A stretch of DNA of 64,000 bases from Microbacterium commune (GTDB lineage: Bacteria > Actinomycetota > Actinomycetes > Actinomycetales > Microbacteriaceae). Below are positions 43,557 to 53,429 of this stretch, one piece after another. The position numbers and the translations under genes are program-made. A model generated the notes under the pieces. The model saw nothing but the letters and a program-made list of their open reading frames with translations. It was not told the DNA's origin and made no database searches. The number at the start of each line of letters is the position of its first letter. Position 1 is the first letter of the stretch. The stretch covers positions 1,075,500 to 1,139,499 of the forward strand of contig NZ_JACSPX010000001.1 in assembly GCF_014836945.1 (NCBI RefSeq), in the 5' to 3' direction.

Positions 43557-44647
43557 CAGCCCTCCTCGATCGCGAGCACGGCACGCAGTCCGTCTTCGGC
43601 GCGCCGGATGCCGGCCTCGAGCTCTTCCCGCGTGAGGTTCTGCTCTTCGTCGAGCCATCGCCCCCACCTGTCTTCGAACTCTGCGCGGCGGCGATGGTGC
43701 TGCTCGCGCCTCGCAGTCGACGGTACTGAGATCTCGACCAGCGCCCCGTCGTCGTCGGTCTCGATGAGCAGATTCGAACTGCCCCACGGCACCGGCAGAG
43801 CGATGTCGGTTCCTTCGACCCCGAGCAGAATCCAGTCGCCTGCCGCAGGGCGTGCATCGCCGTCGCGACTCAGGGTGCTGTTGCGGGCCACCGCAGACCA
43901 CGACAGCACCGCGTCGGCCGACCAGCGGACACGCGTGCCGCCCGACATCCGGACAGTCGCCGAGGGTCGAGGGGGCAGGTTCCCCTCCCGTTCAGCGAGC
44001 GCGACCGCTGAATCCTGATTGGTCGCGACCACGATCGGAAGATATGCGACCGCTTCGTCGCCGTCCATCTTCTGCAACAGCTGCCCATCCCGCATCTCGC
44101 CGCGAAAATAGGGGTAGTCCGCGAGCAAGAGCGCGATCAAACGCACCCGAGTGCCCGAGAGCGCCTCATCGATCCAGGCTTGCAGGGCGGACACGGTCGG
44201 GAAGGAGTCGACGGCGACCTCGCGGGCGCCGTACGCCGAGATCCCCATGGACGAGCGCTTGATCATGCTGGAGATCTCATCCTGTCCCCAGCGCCGGGCA
44301 CTGCGTGCGCTCGCCTCTCGCTGTGCCTCTTCGAACAGGATCGCGTCGTACCAGTCCTGCAGAGCGGCTTTTCGTCTCAAGGACCTTCGGTAGGGGTGGG
44401 GAAGGGCGTTCTCCTCGCCATCGACGCGGATGCTGCCATGCATCGCAGTCGTGCACGGCGCGCTTCGCGTATGCGCGTTCGTATCCCAGATCTCGTATTG
44501 GATGTGCTGGGCGCCGGCGACTTTGGATGCGGCTCGCCAGCCGATCCGTCCGTCAGCGCGGAAGAACACGAAGTCGTCCGGTGTCAGGGCACAGCCGTGC
44601 CGCGTTCGGGGACGCACGAGGTGCGCGTGAAGTGAAGTCGGGAACAC
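43556..44647 (-). CDS. First gene of the four-gene nuclease operon, function unknown
   Basis: The 363-residue protein is not recognised. It contains a basic helix (YRRSLRRKAALQDWYDAILF), a central alpha/beta part (AVDSFPTVSALQAWIDEALS, RLIALLLADYPYFRGE) and a C-terminal highly charged helix (AEFEDRWGRWLDEEQNLTRE, then ELEAGIRRAEDGLRAVLAI). The GTG at 44647 follows a CAGACT box by 6 bases. An 11-bp palindrome, CCCAGACTGGG (44651-44661), sits between the box and further upstream sequence, so it may be regulated there. It shares one base with the next gene. Confidence 0.65.
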   Translation of the reverse strand: MFPTSLHAHLVRPRTRHGCALTPDDFVFFRADGRIGWRAASKVAGAQHIQYEIWDTNAHTRSAPCTTAMHGSIRVDGEENALPHPYRRSLRRKAALQDWYDAILFEEAQREASARSARRWGQDEISSMIKRSSMGISAYGAREVAVDSFPTVSALQAWIDEALSGTRVRLIALLLADYPYFRGEMRDGQLLQKMDGDEAVAYLPIVVATNQDSAVALAEREGNLPPRPSATVRMSGGTRVRWSADAVLSWSAVARNSTLSRDGDARPAAGDWILLGVEGTDIALPVPWGSSNLLIETDDDGALVEISVPSTARREQHHRRRAEFEDRWGRWLDEEQNLTREELEAGIRRAEDGLRAVLAIEEG

Positions 44648-44877
44648 GATCCCAGTCTGGGAAACTCGGGCGTCCGGAATGAGCGAACTGCCGTCCGGGA
44701 TCGTACGGAGTTCGCGTTTTCAGACGAGCGGTCGGCGACCGGGCACGCATCCGTCTCTGACCCGACGGCGTAACCCAGCCCGCGCGGCACCACAACCCCC
44801 TCGATCCCGCGACCCGACGAAGGCATCGTGAGACCACACGCCACCCGCGACCGGCGGGCGGCAGGAAGGGGCAGGCG

Positions 44878-45363
44878 ATGACCGATACCACCGATGACCG
44901 CAAGAAGGTCGCCGAGCTGATCAAGGACTTCCGCTTCGCGATGTTCACGACCCGCAAGGCCGACGGCAAGCTCGTGTCTCGACCGTTCACCGTGCAGGAG
45001 GCGGAGTTCGACGGCGATCTGTGGTTCCTGATCTCGAAGAGCTCGTCACCCGCGGCAGAGCTCGCCGCCGATGCAGACGTGAACGTCTCGATGAGCTCGA
45101 ACGACGCGTGGGTCTCGCTCTCCGGCACGGCATGGCTGGTCGACGACCGCTCGAAGATCGACGAGCTGTGGAACCCGATGGTCGAAGCCTGGTTCCCTGA
45201 CGGATCCGACGACCCCGACGTGGGTCTTGTGCGCTTCACGGCGGAGTCGGCCGAGTACTGGGACACCCCGGGTGGGCGAATCGCGACGGTGTTCAGCTTC
45301 GTGAAGTCGAAGCTCACGGGAGAGCAGTACGACGGCGGCGAAAGCGGCAAAGTCGAGCTCTGA
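44878..45363 (+). CDS. Pyridoxamine-5'-phosphate-oxidase-like (general stress protein 26) family
   Basis: The 161-residue split-barrel flavin protein has an N-terminal helix KKVAELIKDFRFAMFTTRKA, then RPFTVQEAEFDGDLWFLISK, LAADADVNVSMSSNDAWVSL and VGLVRFTAESAEYWD. This is the GSP26/Y-family form of the PNPOx fold, which binds FMN or F420 rather than acting in B6 synthesis. A strong AAGGGG ribosome site precedes the ATG. It stands alone between two small genes; the substrate is unknown. Confidence 0.85.
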   Translation: MTDTTDDRKKVAELIKDFRFAMFTTRKADGKLVSRPFTVQEAEFDGDLWFLISKSSSPAAELAADADVNVSMSSNDAWVSLSGTAWLVDDRSKIDELWNPMVEAWFPDGSDDPDVGLVRFTAESAEYWDTPGGRIATVFSFVKSKLTGEQYDGGESGKVEL

Positions 45364-45443
45364 CCTCGGTCCGACTTCGGCTCTTGCCGGTGTCGGTGGC
45401 CAGGACTAGTGTCTGATCACCGACACCGGCAAAGGAGCCGACC

Positions 45444-45749
45444 ATGAGCGACAGCACTTCCTCTTCCTCCTCCGACCTGTTCGGATCGAGCAGCGGGCCC
45501 GAGGGCCGCTCGATCGGCGACTGGACCGACCTCGGCCGCGAGATGTGGTCGTTCCTGACGGGTCGCGGCGCCGTCGTCAACTACGCGTTCGACGACATGA
45601 CCGTCGAGGTGCCGCGCGACATCGGCCCCGACGCCCCGCGCGCGACCTGGAAGATCAACGGCACGCTTCGGGTGACGACGAGCGACAACACCCTCACCTC
45701 CGACACCGGCACGTACACCGACCGGGATTCCGGCCCCTCCGCGGGCTGA
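45444..45749 (+). CDS. Hypothetical 101-residue protein
   Basis: After a Ser-rich disordered start (SDSTSSSSSDLFGSSSGPEG) there is a compact beta-rich domain: DLGREMWSFLTGRGAVVNYA, then FDDMTVEVPRDIGPDAPRAT, WKINGTLRVTTSD. AAAGGAGC precedes the ATG. It lies 21 bp before an FHA gene on the same strand and is probably cotranscribed with it. Function not known. Confidence 0.65.
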   Translation: MSDSTSSSSSDLFGSSSGPEGRSIGDWTDLGREMWSFLTGRGAVVNYAFDDMTVEVPRDIGPDAPRATWKINGTLRVTTSDNTLTSDTGTYTDRDSGPSAG

Positions 45750-45770
45750 AGCCTCCGTGGGGCACGGGCC

Positions 45771-46718
45771 ATGATCACCGTCGACGCCGACCTCACGGTC
45801 GCCCTGCTCGGAACCGATGACGAACCGCCCTTCTCGGTGAAGGTCACCGCGCAGGGCAAGCGCGTGAACGTCTTCGTCAGTGACCCCGAGCGTCTTCCGA
45901 GCGTGCACCGCGCCCAGCTGCACGAGGTCGACGCCCTCGCCAAGCAGCTCGCCGCGCAGGGGCTCACCGTGCGCATCGAGGGCCCCCAGGGGCCACTGAT
46001 CGAGGTGGGCGACGTGCGACGCAGCATGCTCGCGCGTCTCGTCACCGGCTCATCGCACATGCGACTCGGCTCGCTGAGCGCGCTGAACAGTGTGCGCCGC
46101 ATCCAGTCCACCCGCGCGCTGCCGCCCATCCCGAACGTCGCTCAGGTGCTGCTGCCCCTGGCACCCACCTTCCAGCGCAACCGACCGCGACGCATCACCA
46201 CCACTCACTACGCGTGGGGTGCCGGGCATCCCCGATTGATCTTCACTGTGGATGCCGAGCAGTGGGACGGCGTGGCACCCAAGGTCTTCGACCTCACCGG
46301 CGACCGGGTCACCATCGGCTCATCGCCGAGTTGCGACCTCGTGCTGCCCGGCCTCGAAACGGTGCACGCCGAGATCCGTCACGAGCAGGGCGACGAGTAC
46401 GTGCTGTACGCCAAGGGTGCGGTCGGCGGCGGCGCGTATCGGGAGCGCATCGGCGATGAGGAGCAGGGACGCATCCTGCGCACCGGCGCGCTGATCACGA
46501 TGGGCCGGTGGCGGCTGGCGTTCTTCCGCGAGGAGTACGCCGACCACGGTCGCCCCTACGGCGGACGCCAGGGCGGCGAGTACGCCTACCAGCGACCGCA
46601 ACCACCGCGCGAGCAGCTGATGCGCGATCGCGGCTCGGCCGCGGGGCAGCCGGTGCGCACCGAGCCCGGCGCCGACCCGGAGCAGTCCGGCGGCGAGGGC
46701 GTCGTAGCCGTCGAGTGA
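45771..46718 (+). CDS. FHA domain protein
   Basis: The 315-residue protein has a C-terminal FHA domain at roughly residues 155-250 (DLTGDRVTIGSSPSCDLVLP, then GLETVHAEIRHEQGDEYVLY) that binds phosphothreonine peptides. The first ~150 residues are an unrecognised domain (VALLGTDDEPPFSVKVTAQG). A Tyr/Gln/Pro-rich tail follows the FHA. No kinase is encoded nearby, so its phosphorylated partner must be elsewhere. It ends 72 bp before purL. Confidence 0.83.
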   Translation: MITVDADLTVALLGTDDEPPFSVKVTAQGKRVNVFVSDPERLPSVHRAQLHEVDALAKQLAAQGLTVRIEGPQGPLIEVGDVRRSMLARLVTGSSHMRLGSLSALNSVRRIQSTRALPPIPNVAQVLLPLAPTFQRNRPRRITTTHYAWGAGHPRLIFTVDAEQWDGVAPKVFDLTGDRVTIGSSPSCDLVLPGLETVHAEIRHEQGDEYVLYAKGAVGGGAYRERIGDEEQGRILRTGALITMGRWRLAFFREEYADHGRPYGGRQGGEYAYQRPQPPREQLMRDRGSAAGQPVRTEPGADPEQSGGEGVVAVE

Positions 46719-46790
46719 CCCACGGCGGAGGGCGACGGGACGCGCCGGTAGACTGGACGCGCCCCGCCTCCCTCTTCTTCTGGAGCCCGC

Positions 46791-49112
46791 GTGACCACTC
46801 CTGCCTCTCGTCAGCATGTTCCCGACTCGGTCGAGAACGCCATCGCGACTCCTGAGAAGGAGCAGCCCTACGCCGCGCTCGGGCTGAAGCCCGAGGAGTA
46901 CGAGCAGATCAAGACCATCCTCGGTCGCCGCCCCACGTCGGGCGAGCTGGCGATGTACTCGGTGATGTGGTCGGAGCATTGCTCGTACAAGTCGTCGAAG
47001 AACTACCTGCGCCGCTTCGGGCAGAAGGTCTCTGACGAGATGAGGGAAAGGCTCATGGTCGGCATGGGCCAGAACGCCGGCGTCGTCGACGTGGGCGAGG
47101 GATGGGCCGTCACCTTCAAGGCCGAGTCGCACAACCACCCCTCGTTCATCGAGCCGTTCCAGGGCGCCGCTACCGGCGTCGGCGGCATCGTGCGCGACAT
47201 CATCTCGATGGGCGCCCGCCCGGTCGCGGTGATGGATGCCCTGCGCTTCGGCGCCATCGACCACCCCGACACCCCGCGCGTCGTGCACGGCGTCACCAGC
47301 GGCATCAGCTTCTACGGCAACTGCCTCGGCCTGCCGAACATCGGCGGTGAGACCGTCTTCGACGCCGTTTACCAGGCCAACCCGCTCGTCAACGCCCTCG
47401 CGGTCGGCGTGCTGCGTCACGAAGACCTCAAGCTCGCCAACGCCACCGGCGTCGGCAACAAGGTCGTGCTGTTCGGTGCCCGCACCGGCGGGGACGGCAT
47501 CGGTGGCGCGTCGATCCTGGCATCCGACTCGTTCGACGAGGCCGGCCCGACCAAGCGACCCGCCGTGCAGGTCGGCGACCCGTTCGCCGAGAAGGTGCTC
47601 ATCGAGTGCTGCCTCGAGCTGTACCAGCTCGAGCTGGTCGAGGCGATTCAGGACCTGGGTGCCGCCGGCATCTCGTGCGCGACCAGCGAGCTGGCCGCCA
47701 ACGGCAACAGCGGCATGCACGTCTCGCTCGACAACGTTCTGCTGCGCGACCCGTCGCTCACCGCCGAAGAGATCCTGATGAGCGAGTCGCAGGAGCGCAT
47801 GATGGCCATCGTCGCGCCCGAGAAGCTCGACGCGTTCCTCGAGGTGGTCGGCAAGTGGGAGGTCGAGACCAGCGTGCTCGGCGAGGTCACCGGCGACGGC
47901 CGCCTGATCATCGACTGGCAGGGCGAGCGCATCGTCGACGTCGACCCATCGACCGTCGCCGTCGACGGCCCCGTCTACGACCGTCCGGTCGCGTACCCGA
48001 CGTGGATCGACGCGCTGCAGGCGGATGCCGCAGAAGACCTGCCGCGATCGAACGAGCCCGAGGCGCTGCGCACGCAGTTCCTGCAGCTGCTCGGCTCGCC
48101 GAACCTCGCCGACACCAGCTGGATCACCAACCAGTACGACTACTACGTGGGCGGCAACACCGCGCTCGCCTTCCCCGACGACGCGGGCATGGTGCGCGTC
48201 GACGAGGAGTCGGGTCTCGGCTTCGCCGTCTCGACCGACGCCAACGGCCGCTACTGCCAGCTCGACCCGTACGCGGGCGCGCAGCTCGCCCTCGCCGAGG
48301 CGTACCGCAACGTCGCCGTCACCGGCGCCACCCCGACGGCGATCACCGACTGCCTCAACTTCGGCTCGCCCGAGAACCCCGAGGTGATGTGGCAGTTCGG
48401 GCAGACCGTCGACGGTCTGGCCGACGGATGCTACGAGCTGGGCACCCCGGTCACCGGCGGCAACGTGTCGTTCTACAACCAGACCGGAGACGTGCCCATC
48501 CACCCGACCCCGCTGGTCGGCGTGCTCGGCATCATCGATGACGTCTCGCGTCGCATCCCGTCGGGCTGGCAGGATGCCGGCGACAACATCTACCTGCTCG
48601 GTGTGACCTCCACCGAGCTGTCGGGCTCGGCCTGGGCCGACGTCGTGCACGACCACCTCGGCGGTCTGCCGCCGAAGGTCGATCTCGCCGGCGAGCGTCG
48701 CCTCGCAGGGCTCCTCGGAGCCGCTCGCGAGGAGTGGCTGATCTCGTCGGCGCACGACCTGTCGGAGGGCGGCCTCGGCCAGGCCCTCGCCGAGGGCGTC
48801 ATGCGCTTCGGCGTCGGCGCACGCGTCTGGCTCACCGAGCTGATGGAGCGCGACGGGGTGGATGCTGCGACTGCGCTCTTCTCGGAGTCGGCCGGCCGCG
48901 TGATCGTGACCGTGCCTCGCGAAGAGGACGTGAAGTTCCGTGGACTTTGCGAGGGACGCGATTACCCGGTGCTGCGCATCGGCGTGACCGACACCGAGCC
49001 GGCCCTCGAGGTGCAGGACGTCTTCACCGTCTCGGTCGACGAGCTGCGCGAGACCTCGCGCGGCACGCTGCCCGCCGTGTTCGGCCCGACCGTCACCGAG
49101 CCGGTCGCATGA
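46791..49112 (+). CDS. purL: Phosphoribosylformylglycinamidine synthase subunit PurL
   Basis: The 773-residue small-type PurL has a complete set of landmarks: [20 protein letters not shown] (catalytic His region), [38 protein letters not shown] and a second half with [19 protein letters not shown] segment [17 protein letters not shown]. It converts FGAR to FGAM with ATP and ammonia delivered by separate PurQ and PurS. The start is a GTG with GGAGCC just upstream. It is cotranscribed with a small membrane protein whose ATG overlaps its stop. Confidence 0.95.
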   Translation: MTTPASRQHVPDSVENAIATPEKEQPYAALGLKPEEYEQIKTILGRRPTSGELAMYSVMWSEHCSYKSSKNYLRRFGQKVSDEMRERLMVGMGQNAGVVDVGEGWAVTFKAESHNHPSFIEPFQGAATGVGGIVRDIISMGARPVAVMDALRFGAIDHPDTPRVVHGVTSGISFYGNCLGLPNIGGETVFDAVYQANPLVNALAVGVLRHEDLKLANATGVGNKVVLFGARTGGDGIGGASILASDSFDEAGPTKRPAVQVGDPFAEKVLIECCLELYQLELVEAIQDLGAAGISCATSELAANGNSGMHVSLDNVLLRDPSLTAEEILMSESQERMMAIVAPEKLDAFLEVVGKWEVETSVLGEVTGDGRLIIDWQGERIVDVDPSTVAVDGPVYDRPVAYPTWIDALQADAAEDLPRSNEPEALRTQFLQLLGSPNLADTSWITNQYDYYVGGNTALAFPDDAGMVRVDEESGLGFAVSTDANGRYCQLDPYAGAQLALAEAYRNVAVTGATPTAITDCLNFGSPENPEVMWQFGQTVDGLADGCYELGTPVTGGNVSFYNQTGDVPIHPTPLVGVLGIIDDVSRRIPSGWQDAGDNIYLLGVTSTELSGSAWADVVHDHLGGLPPKVDLAGERRLAGLLGAAREEWLISSAHDLSEGGLGQALAEGVMRFGVGARVWLTELMERDGVDAATALFSESAGRVIVTVPREEDVKFRGLCEGRDYPVLRIGVTDTEPALEVQDVFTVSVDELRETSRGTLPAVFGPTVTEPVA

Positions 49113-49246
49113 GTGAGCTCAGCGAGGACTACGGAGATCTCGGCGAACGCCGCAGCCACCGCATCCGGGTCGTCGCCTGGGTCACCATCGTCGCGCTCAT
49201 CGTGGGCGGCGGCGGGGTGACCGTGCTCTCGCTGCTGTTCGGCTGA
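49109..49246 (+). CDS. 45-residue membrane protein coupled to purL
   Basis: The ATG overlaps the purL stop (ATGA). An acidic start ([12 protein letters not shown]) leads to a basic turn (RRSHRIR) and one hydrophobic helix, [20 protein letters not shown], which ends the protein. This tail-anchored topology and the exact overlap support a real gene. Function unknown. Confidence 0.65.
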   Translation: MSELSEDYGDLGERRSHRIRVVAWVTIVALIVGGGGVTVLSLLFG

Positions 49247-49435
49247 CGCGGGCGGGGTTCTCCGGGTGGGCCGTGGCATCCATGAAGGTCTCGCCAAGCC
49301 GGTTTTGGCTATCCTTTCCCGCTGATGCGCGACGAAGGCGGCGCCCTCCATTTCGAGGACGCCGCGCATCTCGCCGAGCGACTGGCCAGATGCCCTGCGC
49401 CCGTGCATAGAAACCCGGGGGATCTCACTCCCCTG
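49247..49435. other. Junction between purL and the hydantoin cluster
   Basis: This 189-bp stretch shows a TATCCT box (49311) and an ATG at 49325 opening a plausible short start (MRDEGGALHFEDAAHLAERL) that loses coding character after about 35 codons, where the lower-GC hydantoin cluster begins. It may be the remains of a gene cut by the arrival of that cluster. Nothing else is seen. Confidence 0.3.
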
Positions 49436-50890
49436 TCATGCGTCGCCCGCTACCGTTTGTGGCGACGTCCGATCCGCCTCGGTGCTCTTTGTGCGGCCGA
49501 TCCCGAAGTACACCCCTCCCGCCAGCAGCACGCCGACCGGCCAGGTAAAGGCGGTTGTTGCAGCCAGTGGCGGAAGAAGCGTCATGCAGACTGTCACGAC
49601 TCCGGCGACCAATAGCGCGACTACCGCCCGAGGGTTGTATCCCTTCGAGTACCAGTAAGCCCCGGTCGACGAATCGTCGAAGAGCGCCTGTGTGTTCAAG
49701 GACTTGCCGCGTAGCAGGTAGTAGTCGACCATGAGGATCCCGTATAGCGGGCCCATCAGGGCGCCGACACCACCGACCATCTGATTGACGATGACCGGGT
49801 TGGCGAACAAGTTCCATGGTGTGATCAGAATCGAGACAACGGCGATGACGACGCCGGCCGAGCGGAACGTGAACCGACGTGGCCAGACCTGAAGGATGTC
49901 GTACACCGGCGCCACGAAATTGTAGATGACGTTGATTCCCGCGGTGGCGATGGCTATCGCGACCAGCGCGATGAGAAGGGCCGCGACGTTGTCGAGGTCG
50001 TAGAGGAGCTCCAGCGGATCGCTCACAGCCGAGCCGTGCACCTTGACGGCAGCGAGAGCGATGACGATCGAGACAATCCCGAAAGCTGTCGCGTTGATGA
50101 GCAGGCCCAGCATGTTGCCACGGCGTACCATCGCAGCTGTCGGTGCGTTGCGCGAGAAGTCGGCAAAGTTGAGGGTGGGGCCGCCGAAATACGCCACGAG
50201 AATGAACGCCGCAGCCACCATCCCGACAAAGCCGCCACCGGTCTCGACTGTGCGGAAATTGAAGTCGATCGACCATTCCGCTCTTGCCAGCATCCAAACG
50301 GCGAGCGCGATCATCGCGATCCAGATCACCGGTCCCGCGAAGTCCGACAACTTGCGCACCGTCTCCATGCCGTTCGCAAGAGCGAGGGCTTGCGCGAGCG
50401 ACAGTGCGAGGAAGCAGATCCATCCGAGGGCGGACAACCCGAGAAAGGACGTCTCTGTCAGCGAAAGGGTCGCCGGGAACACTTTGACCAACAAAATCAT
50501 CACGGCCTGGGAGGCGAGGTATGTCTGTACTCCGTACCAGAACACGCCAACCACGCCGCGAAGGACGGCCGGGATGTTTGCGCCGCGTACGCCGAAGCTT
50601 GCGCGGGCGAACACCGGAAACGGGACTCGTTCACGTTGTCCTGCCACGCCACTGAGATTATTGGCGAAGTAGATGATGGTCACACCGATGACGAACGCGA
50701 TCATCACCTGCCAGCCGACGAGACCTGTGGCGAAGAGGCCGATGGCCACAGAATACCCAGCGAGGCTGTGCCAGCCGGACATCCACCAGGCAAAGAGGTT
50801 CCAGGTCTTCCAGGTGCCGGAGGCCGACTCCGGTGCGAGGTCGACGTTGTAGAGCGTCGACGTCGAATCTGTAATGGTGCGGGACATCAT
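49436..50890 (-). CDS. NCS1 family permease for hydantoin, allantoin or uracil-type substrates
   Basis: The 484-residue, 12-helix protein is of the PucI/Mhp1 group: FAWWMSGWHSLAGYSVAIGL in helix 1, FARASFGVRGANIPAVLRGV as the helix 3 signature, and GVFWYGVQTYLASQAVMILL. Later come FADFSRNAPTAAMVRRGNML and ILMVDYYLLRGKSLN. Mhp1, the best studied relative, is the hydantoin transporter of a Microbacterium. Here the gene lies downstream of a hydantoinase and a D-carbamoylase on the same strand, so 5-substituted hydantoin uptake is likely. AAGGAGACA precedes the ATG. Confidence 0.88.
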   Translation of the reverse strand: MMSRTITDSTSTLYNVDLAPESASGTWKTWNLFAWWMSGWHSLAGYSVAIGLFATGLVGWQVMIAFVIGVTIIYFANNLSGVAGQRERVPFPVFARASFGVRGANIPAVLRGVVGVFWYGVQTYLASQAVMILLVKVFPATLSLTETSFLGLSALGWICFLALSLAQALALANGMETVRKLSDFAGPVIWIAMIALAVWMLARAEWSIDFNFRTVETGGGFVGMVAAAFILVAYFGGPTLNFADFSRNAPTAAMVRRGNMLGLLINATAFGIVSIVIALAAVKVHGSAVSDPLELLYDLDNVAALLIALVAIAIATAGINVIYNFVAPVYDILQVWPRRFTFRSAGVVIAVVSILITPWNLFANPVIVNQMVGGVGALMGPLYGILMVDYYLLRGKSLNTQALFDDSSTGAYWYSKGYNPRAVVALLVAGVVTVCMTLLPPLAATTAFTWPVGVLLAGGVYFGIGRTKSTEADRTSPQTVAGDA

Positions 50891-50952
50891 TGTCTCCTTC
50901 AGTATCGGTAGGGATAGCGAACGGCTCGGGTGCCGTCAGATGTGTGGTCGGC

Positions 50953-52338
50953 TCAGAGGCCGTCGCGATGCAGGTACTCGCCGCGGCCGGCAGTCCCCAC
51001 GAACCGCCCCTTGTCGGCGACCAGCCGCCCGCGCGCGAAGACCTTCGTGATCTTTCCGGGAAGCGACCAGCCTTCGTAGAGCGTGTAGTCCATGTTCTGG
51101 TACTGCGTGTCGGCCGTGATCAGGGTGGTACCGTCGGGGTCGAGCAGCACCACGTCCGCATCGGCACCGATGCCGAGGTGGCCCTTGCGCGGAAAGAGGC
51201 CGAACTGCTTCGCGGGAATCGTCGAGGTCAGTTCGACGAACCTCTCGATCGTGAGCTTGCCGGTGGCGACTCCCTTTCCGTACACGACCGACATGCGGTG
51301 CTCGACTCCCGGCCCGCCATTGGGGATCGCACGGAAATCATCGCCCGAGAGTCGCTTCTTGTCCTCGAAGCAGAACGGGCAGTGATCGGAGCTGACGACG
51401 CTGAGCACGCCGGAGTTCAGTCCACGCCACAGCGCCTCGCGATGTTCGAACGTGCGCAGCGGCGGTGTCAGCACTGCCTTGGCCGGTTGGAAACCCGGCT
51501 GATCGTAGATGTCGCGATCCAGCGTCAGGTAGTGCGTGCAGGTTTCCGCCGAGACCGGCCAGCCTGCCATGCGGGCCTCGCCCACCGCATCGACGGCGCC
51601 TTCCGTTGACAGATGTACGAAGTACAGTGGGGCATCAGCCATTCTCGAGATACGAATGGCGCGTTCGACCGCTTCGACTTCGGTCGCGGGCGGCCGGGCG
51701 ATCTCGTGATACCCGGGACCGGTCTTGCCCTGCGCGACGAGGTCCGCGGCGATCCGATCGATGACGTCGCCGTTCTCCGCATGCACGCATACCTGGCTGC
51801 CGACCCGACTCGCACCGCGCAGCACATCGTAGAGCTGCCCGTCGTGCAGCATCAGAGTGCCACGGTAGGCCATGAACACTTTCAGACTGCTTACACCCTC
51901 GGCCCTGACCTCGGTGAGTTCGTCGATCGCGCCGTCGTACAGGTCGGTGATGCACATGTGCATCCCGTAGTCGATGGCTGCCTTTCCTTTCGCCTTCTCC
52001 CTGTGCAGCTGGAGCGAGTCAGTCAGAGTGCTCCCGGGGATCTGCATGGCGAAGTCGACGATGGTCGTGGTACCGCCCACTGCGGCAGCGACCGTGCCCG
52101 TGGCAAAGTCATCGGCCGTCGTAGTGCCCATGAGAGGCGCATCCAGGTGGGTGTGCACGTCGACCCCACCGGGCAGCACCATGAGACCGGTGCAGTCGAT
52201 GACCTCAACATTCTCGGTCGACATCTGGCTGAAGTCACCGATAGCGACGATCTTCCCATCAGACATCAGCAGATCCGCTCGCGTGCGACCCCCGCCGTCG
52301 ACTAGAGTCCCTGCTCGAAGGAGCGTGCGGTTCATCAT
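50953..52338 (-). CDS. D-hydantoinase / dihydropyrimidinase
   Basis: The 461-residue cyclic amidohydrolase has all dinuclear zinc ligands: HTH at 62-64 (GVDVHTHLD), the carboxylated Lys153 (SSLKVFMAY), His186 (VCVHAENGD), a later His in YFVHLSTEGAV and the Asp of SSDHCPF. It opens the ring of 5-substituted hydantoins or dihydropyrimidines to N-carbamoyl amino acids. The adjacent carbamoylase is D-specific by similarity, so D-hydantoins are the better guess. GAGGAGATC precedes the ATG pair. It is the middle gene of a three-gene operon. Confidence 0.92.
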   Translation of the reverse strand: MMNRTLLRAGTLVDGGGRTRADLLMSDGKIVAIGDFSQMSTENVEVIDCTGLMVLPGGVDVHTHLDAPLMGTTTADDFATGTVAAAVGGTTTIVDFAMQIPGSTLTDSLQLHREKAKGKAAIDYGMHMCITDLYDGAIDELTEVRAEGVSSLKVFMAYRGTLMLHDGQLYDVLRGASRVGSQVCVHAENGDVIDRIAADLVAQGKTGPGYHEIARPPATEVEAVERAIRISRMADAPLYFVHLSTEGAVDAVGEARMAGWPVSAETCTHYLTLDRDIYDQPGFQPAKAVLTPPLRTFEHREALWRGLNSGVLSVVSSDHCPFCFEDKKRLSGDDFRAIPNGGPGVEHRMSVVYGKGVATGKLTIERFVELTSTIPAKQFGLFPRKGHLGIGADADVVLLDPDGTTLITADTQYQNMDYTLYEGWSLPGKITKVFARGRLVADKGRFVGTAGRGEYLHRDGL

Positions 52339-52345
52339 GATCTCC

Positions 52346-53302
52346 TCAAGCCTCGCGGTCGAAGCCGGGGACGGGCACGGGTTCCCCCCGGCCGACCCGG
52401 TCGACGATGATCGAATAGTTCTCCGGTCGCCGGTGCGCCGCGAAATCGAAAACGCTCTCTCGGTACATCTCTGCCATTCCCAGGTCGATATGCGTTACGA
52501 CGACCTCGTCCTCGTCGCCGATGGTCTTCGCGACGATCTCCCCTGACGGGGCAGCGATTGCGGACCCACCGATCATGTATACGCCGTCTTCCGTACCGCT
52601 CTTGCCCGCAGCTGCGACCCACACCGAGTTCTGGTACGCACCCGCCTGCAATGACAGCAGATGGGTCGACATCTTCGCGTGCGGCTCCTCCGACCAACCC
52701 GGCACATCCAGCGGCGTGTTATAGCCGAGCACCACCAGGTCGGCGCCCTGTAGGCTTAGTGCGCGGTAAACCTCGGGCCAGCGTCTGTCGTTGCAGAGTG
52801 CCATCCCGATCTTGATGCCCTGAGATTCGAAGACGCCGAAGCCCAGGTCCCCGACCTCGAAGTACCGCTTCTCCAGGTGCTGATGCGTCAAGTTCGACCG
52901 GTTATCAGCGTGACCCGGCAGATGAATCTTCCGGTACTTACCGGTAATGCGGCCCTGACCATCCACAAGGATCGACGTGTTGAAGCGTCGCCCTTCCGGC
53001 GTGAGTTCGGCGTAGCCGAGGTAAAACCCGACGCCCAGCTCACGAGCCGCAGCAAACAGCGGAGCCGTTTCGCCACTGGGCATTTCACGTTCGAAGTAAT
53101 GGTCGGACGCTTGCAGAGACTCGGTCCAGTATCGCGGGAAGAAGGTCGTGAGCGTCAGCTCGGGGAACACCACCAACTCGGCACCACGCTGGTGGGCCAC
53201 ACGCATCATCGAGATCAGTCTTGCGACAACCTCGACGCGCGTCTCCTCGGGTTGGATTCCACCGACCTGTGCCACTGCCAGGCCGAACGTCCGCTTCGAC
53301 AT
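52346..53302 (-). CDS. N-carbamoyl-D-amino acid hydrolase
   Basis: The 318-residue nitrilase-superfamily amidase has catalytic Glu48 (VVFPELTLTTFFPRYW), Lys125 (GKYRKIHLPGH) and Cys170 (MALCNDRRWPE). Characteristic blocks of the Agrobacterium D-carbamoylase are present: NTSILVDGQGRITGKYRKIH, QHLEKRYFEVGDLGFGVF, LLSLQAGAYQNSVWVAAAGK and FDFAAHRRPENY. It cleaves N-carbamoyl-D-amino acids to D-amino acid, CO2 and NH3. It is first in the operon, ahead of the hydantoinase and permease. No hydantoin racemase is present, so only one enantiomer would be used. Confidence 0.9.
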   Translation of the reverse strand: MSKRTFGLAVAQVGGIQPEETRVEVVARLISMMRVAHQRGAELVVFPELTLTTFFPRYWTESLQASDHYFEREMPSGETAPLFAAARELGVGFYLGYAELTPEGRRFNTSILVDGQGRITGKYRKIHLPGHADNRSNLTHQHLEKRYFEVGDLGFGVFESQGIKIGMALCNDRRWPEVYRALSLQGADLVVLGYNTPLDVPGWSEEPHAKMSTHLLSLQAGAYQNSVWVAAAGKSGTEDGVYMIGGSAIAAPSGEIVAKTIGDEDEVVVTHIDLGMAEMYRESVFDFAAHRRPENYSIIVDRVGRGEPVPVPGFDREA

Positions 53303-53373
53303 CCGCGTCTCCTCATGTTCACTCGCTGCTCTGCGATACCGATCACCTTAGGAGAGCCGAGCCGGTGGATTCC

Positions 53374-53420
53374 TGTTACATTCAACAAACCGCCACAGCT
53401 AACTTGTCGCATGCAACAAG
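53374..53420. promoter_or_regulatory. Operator-like repeats between the hydantoin operon and PucR
   Basis: Within the divergent gap, TGTT-ACATTC-AACA (53374-53387) and CTTGT-CGCATGCA-ACAAG (53403-53420) are two dyads that share the half site CAACAA. They lie just before the PucR gene and are the obvious candidates for PucR binding. Confidence 0.4.
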
Positions 53421-53429
53421 GAGAGGGTC

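Noticed and set aside
46320..48755. 811-codon open frame on the minus strand across purL and the FHA gene
   Set aside because: It is the antisense of well-supported genes. In very GC-rich DNA the opposite frame stays open; its composition (His, Arg, Asp, Val rich) is typical of such shadows.
49325..49615. 96-codon gene after purL
   Set aside because: Coding character ends after about 35 codons and the rest overlaps the NCS1 permease antisense; kept only as a possible fragment.
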